From the NCBI RefSeq assembly GCF_015694525.1, contig NZ_JADQDM010000005.1:267309-331308 (forward strand): a stretch of 64,000 nucleotides of DNA, given 5' to 3'. This DNA is from Hymenobacter ruricola (GTDB lineage: Bacteria; Bacteroidota; Bacteroidia; Cytophagales; Hymenobacteraceae). Position 1 is the first letter of the stretch; each line of letters begins with the position of its first letter. Position numbers and translations under genes: made by a program. The notes below the pieces were generated by a model. The model was not told the origin of the DNA, made no database searches, and saw nothing but the letters and a program-made list of their open reading frames with translations. Of the stretch, positions 58,593 to 64,000 are shown piece by piece.

Positions 58593-59387
58593 ATGAAAAA
58601 CTTTTTCTCTGCCCTTTTCCTCACGGCGGGCCTTGCCGGAGCCGCTGGCACCGCCCAAGCCCAGTCTTCGGTTGAGTTCGGCCCCCGGCTGGGCCTGAAC
58701 GTTTCCACGGTGAAGGAGAGCGGCGCGCCCGACTCCGGCTTCAACGAGCAAATCAAGTCCATTACGGGCGTGCAGGTGGGCGCCACCCTGAACGTGGGCA
58801 TCAACGAGAATTTTTCGTTCCAGCCCTCGCTCATTTATTCCAGCAAAGGCGCCGAGTACACCGGCAGCACCGACTTTCCCGGCAGCAACCCTTCCTACCA
58901 CACCGCCATCAACGTCAGCGCCACGCCCAAAGTCGGCTACCTGGAACTGCCGCTGAACTTCGTGTACACCTTTGGCGGGCACGACGGCTTTCAGGTGTTT
59001 GCCGGTCCGTACGCGGCACTCGGCGTGAGCGGCAGCGGCTCGGCCAGTGCCAAAATCGACACCAACGACCCCGACCTCTTGGCCCTGGGCGTCACGGGGT
59101 CAATTCCGATTAAGCTCAAAGTAGAGTTTGGCGACAAGCAGAACGACAACGCCAACAACAACCCCGGCACCTCCGGCACGCCCACGGCCACCCTCACGGT
59201 GCGCAGCTTCGACGCCGGCCTCAACGCCGGCGTGGGCTACCGCTTCGGGCCGTTTCAGGCGCAGCTGGGCTACGGCCTGGGCCTCGTGAACTTCGCGCCT
59301 AATGACCCCGACGGCAACGACACCGGCGCCAAAAGCTACAACCGCGTGGTTCAGCTGTCGGCCAACTATTTCTTCGGCGGCAAATAA
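58593..59387 (+). CDS. Porin-family outer-membrane beta-barrel protein (PorT-like)
   Basis: Protein of 264 residues with a signal peptide (MKNFFSALFLTAGLAGAAGTAQA). An eight-stranded-barrel pattern follows: FGPRLGLNVSTV, VGATLNVGINENFSFQPSLI, VGYLELPLNFVYTFGGHDGF, VFAGPYAALGVSGSGSA, NAGVGYRFGPFQAQLGYGLG, and a C-terminal YFFGGK. It belongs to the large Bacteroidota outer_membrane_beta-barrel/PorT group, whose members are mostly of unknown role. Monocistronic, with its own promoter box and terminator. Confidence 0.85.
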   Translation: MKNFFSALFLTAGLAGAAGTAQAQSSVEFGPRLGLNVSTVKESGAPDSGFNEQIKSITGVQVGATLNVGINENFSFQPSLIYSSKGAEYTGSTDFPGSNPSYHTAINVSATPKVGYLELPLNFVYTFGGHDGFQVFAGPYAALGVSGSGSASAKIDTNDPDLLALGVTGSIPIKLKVEFGDKQNDNANNNPGTSGTPTATLTVRSFDAGLNAGVGYRFGPFQAQLGYGLGLVNFAPNDPDGNDTGAKSYNRVVQLSANYFFGGK

Positions 59388-59407
59388 CCCACTGCGGCGC
59401 TGTTGCT

Positions 59408-59445
59408 AAAAAGCCCGCCCCGGACTCTCCGGGGCGGGCTTTTTT
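59408..59445 (+). terminator. Terminator of the porin-like gene
   Basis: AAAAAGCCCGCCCCGG and CCGGGGCGGGCTTTTT form a perfect 16 bp stem with a 5 nt loop, 20 bp past the stop codon. It can serve the convergent gene at 59473 as well. Confidence 0.88.
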
Positions 59446-59472
59446 GGGTCGAAAAGCGAATGCCGCGGCGCC

Positions 59473-60069
59473 TCAGGCCGCGTTAGCGCCGCTGGTCACG
59501 CCGTTGCCCAGCAGCACGGCCTCGGCTTGGGCAATATGCCGCTGAATGTGCACCACCATGTATTCGAGCTGGTCGGTGAGGCGGAACAAGAGCAGCGGAA
59601 AAATGGCGTTCGGAATGCGGATGGCGTTGGCGTTCACCTGCCGGGCCAGCAGCACCAGGCGCAGCAATTCATCAATCTGGCGGCTAAACACCTCGGCCAC
59701 GGTGCGCGGCAGGCGGGTGCCGGTGGGCGCGTAGCGCTGGGGCGACTCGTAGGTTTTGACGCTGGCCGGCGTGCGCATGGCCTCGATAAACTTGCGCCCG
59801 AAGTAGCCCTGCTTCACGGTGGCCGCCGGCTTCGAGCCGCGGGCCTGGGCCTTGGCAATGCGCGCCGCGATGCTGGGCAAGTAGTACCCGCCCACGATGT
59901 TGAGGTGCTCCAGGCACTGGCCGGCGCTCCAGCGGCTGGGGCTGGGGCGGCGGTTCAGTTCCTCGGCGCTCAGGGGCCGGAAGCGCTGTTGCGCCACTAC
60001 CCGCAATACCAGCAGGTCGTTGGTGAGTTGGTCAAAAAAGTCGGAGGTGGCGCGAACGACAGCGGGCAT
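59473..60069 (-). CDS. DinB superfamily protein
   Basis: Four-helix-bundle protein of 198 residues. Metal-ligand-type histidines are seen in RWSAGQCLEHLNIVGGYYLP and YMVVHIQRHIAQAEAVL, plus the helix SRQIDELLRLVLLARQVN. This is a DinB_2-like family, often damage- or thiol-related but mostly uncharacterised. It differs from the DinB-like gene at 45372. The ATG at 60069 is chosen because the family N-terminus begins near VVRATSDFFDQLTNDLLVLR; a longer in-frame reading to 60147 is possible. Confidence 0.8.
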   Translation of the reverse strand: MPAVVRATSDFFDQLTNDLLVLRVVAQQRFRPLSAEELNRRPSPSRWSAGQCLEHLNIVGGYYLPSIAARIAKAQARGSKPAATVKQGYFGRKFIEAMRTPASVKTYESPQRYAPTGTRLPRTVAEVFSRQIDELLRLVLLARQVNANAIRIPNAIFPLLLFRLTDQLEYMVVHIQRHIAQAEAVLLGNGVTSGANAA

Positions 60070-60173
60070 GGGCGCGGGAGTTAACAAGCCGTAAACATAC
60101 AATTTAGCAACTGATTCCGAACAGTTTTCCCGCAGGCGGTGGCCCACAAACCCGGCAATTGGTTGCCGCTCGG

Positions 60174-60180
60174 TATCTTG
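60174..60180 (+). promoter_or_regulatory. -7 box of the exported hypothetical gene
   Basis: TATCTTG with its first T 12 nt before the ATG at 60186; a leaderless start is predicted. Confidence 0.35.
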
Positions 60181-60185
60181 GCTGC

Positions 60186-61163
60186 ATGCTTCAACACCGG
60201 ATTTTAGGAACTAGTGCACTTCTGAGCCTGCTGGCCCTGCCCGCCGTGCCGGCCCGCGCCCAGGCCGTGCCCAACCCCGGCGAGCGGGTGGAAAGCTTGG
60301 TCACCTTCGGCGCGCAGTCGGACAAGCAGTGGGGCGACGACGACTTCAGCCAGACCTTCTTCTTCCTCGTCCCTGAAAACCAGCGCACCCCCGTCTACAT
60401 CCGGGTGTGGGACCCCGACTGCGGCGGCAAAAACGACGACCTCAAGGGCCCCGCCAACACCACCACCTCGTTCAGCCTCTACGGCGGCCCAGGCACCTTC
60501 AGCGGCCCGCAGGCGCGCGACCCGCGCCCCACCAACCCCACCCCCACCGGCCGCCTGCTCAAGAGCGTCACCTTCGGGCAAGACGCCAAGTACGACGGCA
60601 AGTGGTACACCTTTGGCCCGCTGAACCCGCTGGAAGGCGAGCAGGTCGACGAATTCAAAGGCCACGTGTTCAAGCTGGTAGCGCGCGGCCTCAGCGGCAA
60701 CGACGGCAACCTGTACCGCTATTTTTTCAGCACCAGCCCCACCGAAAACGTGTCGGTGGAAGGTGGCAATGCCTTCACCTACGAGTACTGCTTCCGGCTG
60801 CCCGCCACCGCCAGCAAAACCACCGTGCACCTCTACCCTTTTGTGAACGACAAGGTGGTAAGCATCAAGCAAAGCAATTTCGACGTGGACAACGCGGCCA
60901 CCCTGAATGTGTTCAGCATTGCCAAAAACGGCCAGCCCGGTGCCATGAGCGGCGACGGCGAATGGGTCAGCAGCACGCTGCCCATTGCGGAGAAAGAGCA
61001 CGGCCTCAGCCTCGACTTCCGCCTCACCTCCACCAAGCCAGCCCCCAACGACATGGTGATGTATGTGACCGACCAGTACGACACGGCGCTGCCCTTCTTC
61101 GCCATTCCGCTGGGCGGCCCGCCTCGCTATCAATACGATATCAAGGTAAAGGTGCACCGGTAG
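60186..61163 (+). CDS. Exported protein of unknown function
   Basis: Protein of 325 residues with a signal peptide (MLQHRILGTSALLSLLALPAVPARA). No family is recognised. The sequence is rich in strand-like segments: ESLVTFGAQSDKQWGDDDFS, QTFFFLVPENQRTPVYIRVW, DPDCGGKNDD, TTTSFSLYGGPGTFSGPQAR, FKLVARGLSGNDGNLYRYFF. Several aspartate/glycine turns could bind calcium. No T9SS domain or lipobox is seen, so it is probably periplasmic. Upstream is a divergent DinB gene, downstream a hairpin element. Confidence 0.6.
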   Translation: MLQHRILGTSALLSLLALPAVPARAQAVPNPGERVESLVTFGAQSDKQWGDDDFSQTFFFLVPENQRTPVYIRVWDPDCGGKNDDLKGPANTTTSFSLYGGPGTFSGPQARDPRPTNPTPTGRLLKSVTFGQDAKYDGKWYTFGPLNPLEGEQVDEFKGHVFKLVARGLSGNDGNLYRYFFSTSPTENVSVEGGNAFTYEYCFRLPATASKTTVHLYPFVNDKVVSIKQSNFDVDNAATLNVFSIAKNGQPGAMSGDGEWVSSTLPIAEKEHGLSLDFRLTSTKPAPNDMVMYVTDQYDTALPFFAIPLGGPPRYQYDIKVKVHR

Positions 61164-61190
61164 AGTGCGTTTGAGGATAACCAAGAAAAG

Positions 61191-61279
61191 GTCATGCCGA
61201 GTGCAGCCGAAGCATCTTTACCGCAGAGAGTAAATGAATTACTTGTGCGGTAAAGATGCTTCACTGCGCTCAGCATGAC
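61191..61279. repeat. Hairpin element, GTCATGC family
   Basis: GTCATGCCGAGTGCAGCCGA... (61191) pairs with the complement ending at 61279, with a few mismatches, sharing GAAGCATCTTTACCGC with the other copies. It lies between two convergent genes. Confidence 0.82.
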
Positions 61280-61311
61280 GTTCTGATTTTATTTGCCTCC
61301 TGCCCTAAAAA

Positions 61312-62616
61312 CTATTCGTCGGCTTCGCCGTCGCGGCCGGCGTTGCGGCGCGGCGCGCCGTGGTCGGCGGCTTCGTCATCACCCTGGCCGGAGCGGTTTT
61401 CCTGGCGGGCTTCCTGGCCGTAGTTCTGGGCGCGGTCTTCGCTGCGCTGCTCGCCCTGGGCGGGCGAGCCGGCCTTGCTGCCGGGCTGGCTGTCGTCGTA
61501 GGCATCGTTGTAGGAGCCGCCGCGCGAGCCCACGCCCTGGCCCGAGTCGCCGTTATTAGCCTGCGGCTGCACGTAGCCGTTGCGGTCGTCGCCGGTGCCA
61601 AAATCCGGGGTTTGGCGGGGCTGTTCGCGGCCCCGGTCGCCGTAGCCCGTGCTGCTGGCGGGACGCTCGCCGCGCTCGTCGCTGGCCGCGGGAGCATCGG
61701 CGGCGTAGGTTGGGTCGTTGGCATCGGGGCGGCCCTGCTTGTCAGAGCCGCCGGGCGTGGGCAGGTAATCTTCGGTCTGGTTGCGGTGTTCGCCGGTAGG
61801 CTGGCCAGCGTTGGTTTCAGCGGCGCCCCACAGGGAAGTGTGGCCGTAATCGGGGGCAAAGCCAGTATCGGTCGGGCTTTTGGCCGAGCCGTTGTCGACC
61901 TGCCGGGCGCTGTTGACGTCGGCGCGGTCGGGTTGGTTGCGGTTGTCGCCGTTGGGGCCTGCAAACTCGCCGCCGCGCGCGGTGCTGGCGCCCGTGGCCG
62001 GGCCGCCGGGGGCGCTGACCAGCACGGGCCCGCGCTCAAAGCCGTAGCCACTGCCGGTATCGGGGCGCTCGTCGCGGCCGTCGTACTGGCGGTAGGCGTT
62101 GTCCTGCACGCCGGGGCGGCCGGCGCCGCCGTAATACTGGTCTTCGGCCGAGTGATGGGGCTGGTATTCCACTACGCGGTTTTGGTTGCCGAAGCCGCCG
62201 TGGGTGGTGCCTGCCAGGTCCTGCGCGCCAAATTCGCCGCGGTTGGGGTCGCTGTCCTGGTTGTCGCGGCGGGCCTGGTCGCGGTAGCTGTCCTGGGTGC
62301 TGTTGCTGAAATTGCCGCCGTAGGTGTCGCCGGGCGTGAGGTCGGCGGGGTCGGCTTCTTTGTTTTCCTGCTGGGCAGGATTGGCTTCCACCGCGCCCTG
62401 GCCCGCGCCGGTTTCGGCGTCGGCCAACGACTCGCTCGACGCGGGCGCTTCGGGGCTGTCAACGTCGGGCGTGCCCGTGGTGGGCGGGCCGCCAGGGATG
62501 CCCACGCCGGCATTGGGCGCGGTGGGCCGGGCGGCCGTGTTGCCAATGGGCCCGTCGATGCGGTTGCCCGCAATGTCGTTGTCTTCGGTGTTGAGGTTGA
62601 GCGGTTCGTTTTCCAT
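61312..62616 (-). CDS. Hydrophilic disordered protein, hydrophilin/LEA-like composition
   Basis: Protein of 434 residues, not recognised. It lacks a signal peptide and any hydrophobic stretch. Composition is dominated by Gly, Asp, Asn, Gln, Arg, Pro and Ala (EDNDIAGNRIDGPIGNTAAR, QDSYRDQARRDNQDSDPNRG, GSYNDAYDDSQPGSKAGSPA, GDDEAADHGAPRRNAGRDGE). Such Gly-rich hydrophilic proteins (hydrophilins) often rise under desiccation or osmotic stress; that role is inference. The ATG at 62616 (MENEPLNLNTEDND) is preferred; the in-frame extension upstream reads intergenic sequence. It is divergent from a cold shock gene. Confidence 0.65.
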   Translation of the reverse strand: MENEPLNLNTEDNDIAGNRIDGPIGNTAARPTAPNAGVGIPGGPPTTGTPDVDSPEAPASSESLADAETGAGQGAVEANPAQQENKEADPADLTPGDTYGGNFSNSTQDSYRDQARRDNQDSDPNRGEFGAQDLAGTTHGGFGNQNRVVEYQPHHSAEDQYYGGAGRPGVQDNAYRQYDGRDERPDTGSGYGFERGPVLVSAPGGPATGASTARGGEFAGPNGDNRNQPDRADVNSARQVDNGSAKSPTDTGFAPDYGHTSLWGAAETNAGQPTGEHRNQTEDYLPTPGGSDKQGRPDANDPTYAADAPAASDERGERPASSTGYGDRGREQPRQTPDFGTGDDRNGYVQPQANNGDSGQGVGSRGGSYNDAYDDSQPGSKAGSPAQGEQRSEDRAQNYGQEARQENRSGQGDDEAADHGAPRRNAGRDGEADE

Positions 62617-62745
62617 GAGGACGGGGCCAGAATTCGGTGAAGAATAAACTGCTCGTCTATACGCGCCGGTCAACCCGTTGTTTTCCGGGCGCCTTCCCCG
62701 GCCGGAGTCAATTTCAGACCGGCAAAGCGTTCGGTCCGGCAATTT

Positions 62746-62753
62746 TACCTTTG
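62746..62753 (+). promoter_or_regulatory. -7 box of the cold shock gene
   Basis: TACCTTTG, a perfect match, implies a ~90 nt 5' leader before the ATG at 62849. A long structured leader is usual for csp mRNAs. Confidence 0.55.
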
Positions 62754-62848
62754 CGGCGCCGCGAGCCTTCCGGCGCCGCGGGCTGCCAACTCGCACCCGG
62801 CGCCGCACGTTATGCCCGGCAAGTCATTTACCCCCCATTCACCCGCTC

Positions 62849-63043
62849 ATGCTCACCGGCACCGTTAAATTTTTCGACGACACCAAAGGCTTCGGCTTCA
62901 TCGTCGCCGACGACAACCAGGAAGAAATCTTCGTCCATCAAACCGGCCTCATCCACGAAATCCAGGAAGGCGACCGGGTCCAGTTCGATATCAAAGCCGG
63001 CAAAAAAGGCCCGAACGCGGTGGAAGTCACCCGCATAGTGTAA
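62849..63043 (+). CDS. cspA: Cold shock domain protein
   Basis: Single cold-shock domain (OB fold) of 64 residues that binds single-stranded RNA/DNA as a chaperone. RNP1 is KGFGFIV, RNP2 is IFVHQTGL; the start TGTVKFFDDTKGFGFI is canonical. The ATG begins a full-length CSP, and a long 5' leader precedes it. A hairpin element lies 31 bp after the stop codon. Confidence 0.95.
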   Translation: MLTGTVKFFDDTKGFGFIVADDNQEEIFVHQTGLIHEIQEGDRVQFDIKAGKKGPNAVEVTRIV

Positions 63044-63073
63044 GCCGAGAAAAGCCGAGTCGCTTGGCAAAAA

Positions 63074-63174
63074 AGAACGTCATGCCGAGCGCCAGCGAAG
63101 CATTTTTACTGTAGCAGTAACTCTTAATTACTATTGCGGTAAAGATGCTTCGCTGGCGCTTGGCATGACGTTCT
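63074..63174. repeat. Hairpin element, GTCATGC family
   Basis: AGAACGTCATGCCGAGCGCC... at 63074 pairs with the complement ending at 63174 over ~36 bp with two or three changes; loop about 30 bp. Its arms are nearly identical to those of 11232-11325. Located between convergent cspA and gldH. Confidence 0.9.
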
Positions 63175-63204
63175 GGCTTTTAGGCCTGCGTGCCTTCGCC
63201 CATT

Positions 63205-63696
63205 TTACTTCTTCGCCTCGTGCTTGGCCACGCGCACGCCCACGGCCATGAGGCCCGGCAGCTGGTCCTGGCGCATGTACTGCTCCAGGGTGAGGGTGTA
63301 GTTGCCGGCTTTGGCAAAATGCTGGTTGGGCAGGGCCAGGAGTTGAATGTCGTAGATATCGCCGGTGCCACTGCCTTTGGGCTCGCCGGTTTTGGGGTCC
63401 ATCAGCAGCATTTGGTGCAGCAGCGGCTTGCCCACGGGGCCAGCCGGGCCCACCAGTGTGTGCTTCACGTACAGGTTGTAGTAGCCGTAGGCCGAGGCAT
63501 GCCGCACGTTGAAATACACATCATAGCGCGCCGCCGTGTCCTGGATGGCAAACGTGAAAGCGGGCTTCTGCTGCACGTCCCAGGAGTAGTTGGCGAAGTC
63601 AATGTTCTGCTCAAACACCCGGTTGGGGTCGCAGCCCGTGAGCGCGCACAGAAGCGCGGCCACAATGGCCGCACGAAAAGCAAAGCGTTGAGTCAT
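63205..63696 (-). CDS. gldH: Gliding motility lipoprotein GldH
   Basis: Lipoprotein of 163 residues needed for gliding in Flavobacterium and co-occurring with the T9SS. The signal peptide ends in the lipobox ALTGC. The mature start CDPNRVFEQNIDFANYSWDV, then VYFNVRHASAYGYYNLYVKH and GDIYDIQLLALPNQHFAKAG, match the GldH pattern. The window holds four T9SS cargo genes, consistent with an active system. It lies 33 bp downstream of a probable ricT end on the same strand, an arrangement common in Bacteroidota. The ATG at 63696 starts the signal peptide. Confidence 0.85.
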   Translation of the reverse strand: MTQRFAFRAAIVAALLCALTGCDPNRVFEQNIDFANYSWDVQQKPAFTFAIQDTAARYDVYFNVRHASAYGYYNLYVKHTLVGPAGPVGKPLLHQMLLMDPKTGEPKGSGTGDIYDIQLLALPNQHFAKAGNYTLTLEQYMRQDQLPGLMAVGVRVAKHEAKK

Positions 63697-63729
63697 GCAA
63701 ATAGCTGGCATTCGGTAAACAAGCAGGAA

Positions 63730-64000
63730 TTACGAGCCGGCCGGCGTCGGCGCCGGACTGGCCGGCGCGCCGCCTTCGCCCGCCGGGCCCCGGCCGCCGC
63801 GGCGATTGCGGCCGCCCCGCCCTTCGCGACGCTCAGTGCCTCCTTCACGGCGCTCGCCGCCCTCGGCGCGGGGCTCGGTGCCTTCGCGGCGGGGCCGGGG
63901 TTCGCCGCCCTCACCCGCGGGCCGGCGGTTGCGGTTGCCGCCTTCGGGCCGGGCTTCGCCGGGGGTGCCAGGGGCAGCGCCAGTGCCATCGGGCCGGGCC
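63730..64000 (-). CDS. 3' end of a probable RicT/PSP1-domain protein (partial)
   Basis: The frame ending in TAA at 63730-63732 runs off the window's right edge. It encodes ~89 residues of Gly/Arg/Glu-rich tail (EARPEGGNRNRRPAGEGGEP, EGGERREGGTERREGRGG), ending TPAGS. Bacteroidota RicT (PSP1) proteins often carry such a disordered tail and lie just upstream of gldH, which is the basis for the name; the conserved PSP1 domain itself is outside the window. A second open frame on the same strand gives an Ala-rich sequence and is considered a shadow. Confidence 0.5.
   Translation of the reverse strand, partial: ARPDGTGAAPGTPGEARPEGGNRNRRPAGEGGEPRPRREGTEPRAEGGERREGGTERREGRGGRNRRGGRGPAGEGGAPASPAPTPAGS

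Noticed and set aside
61360..62640. Plus-strand frame with apparent hydrophobic protein
   Set aside because: Antisense to the hydrophilin-like gene; the Ala/Val/Gly bias follows from the complement of Asp/Gly/Arg codons. The minus-strand reading has a sensible start and is preferred, though this gene pair is the least certain.
57249..63353. GATATC as the depleted R-M target
   Set aside because: GATATC occurs at about 57248, 61078, 62989 and 63347, close to expectation by composition, so it shows no avoidance.

Overview
The window looks like chromosomal DNA of a high-GC Bacteroidota of the Cytophagales, most likely Hymenobacter or a close relative. This rests on four large proteins with the type IX secretion (T9SS) C-terminal domain, a GldH-like gliding lipoprotein, Bacteroidota-type promoters (TAnnTTTG boxes near -7), DUF6794 and Pycsar-effector-like proteins, and intergenic palindromes of the GTCATGC...GAAGCATCTTTACCGC type. 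Genus assignment is inference; no rRNA is present.

Layout. 0-9.9 kb: a transaminase/omega-amidase pair, a T9SS cargo protein, murF, a glycosyltransferase/rfbC pair, a small cytochrome c and hflX. 10-17 kb: an outer-membrane protein, ppk1 with a SixA-like phosphatase, azoR divergent from an HxlR regulator with palindromic operators between them, a TIR protein with a histone-H1-like tail, and a lipoprotein hydrolase. 17-31 kb: a secretion block with a pectate lyase, a 1418-residue beta-helix protein built from a ~1.7 kb tandem duplication, an M43 metalloprotease, and a phosphoesterase fused to an outer-membrane barrel. 31-36 kb: an HD domain fused to a Pycsar-type membrane effector domain, tRNA-Arg(CCT), a mercaptopyruvate sulfurtransferase and a GH92 mannosidase. 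35.7-38 kb and 43.3-44.3 kb are AT-richer patches of small hypothetical genes. 38-45.8 kb: AraC-type regulator, acyltransferase, AHSA1, metalloprotease, YdeI-like, PhzF-like and DinB-like genes. 46-47.8 kb: a compact type II restriction-modification system with a C regulator and matching operators. 47.8-51 kb: a helical gene of unknown function with a 20-21 bp tandem array upstream, then a GH43 gene. 51-64 kb: a Ser/Lys-rich exported protein, a 2126-residue alpha-2-macroglobulin carrying an inserted heptad array, a porin-like protein, DinB-like and unknown exported proteins, a hydrophilin-like protein, a cold shock protein, gldH and the 3' end of a probable ricT.

The genes suggest a polysaccharide-degrading surface-active bacterium: T9SS cargo plus GH92, GH43 and PL1 enzymes, with GldH linked to the gliding/T9SS machinery. 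Points most worth a second look: two unrelated arrays with an almost exact 21 bp period; the apparent complete absence of GATC from the window beside a Dam-like (D12 class) methyltransferase gene; the restriction operon's shared operator sequence; the orphan HD-Pycsar effector fusion; the TIR/H1-tail protein; and a family of hairpin mobile elements at gene ends. Everything comes from reading the sequence by eye. No database search was possible, so family names are recognition from motifs.
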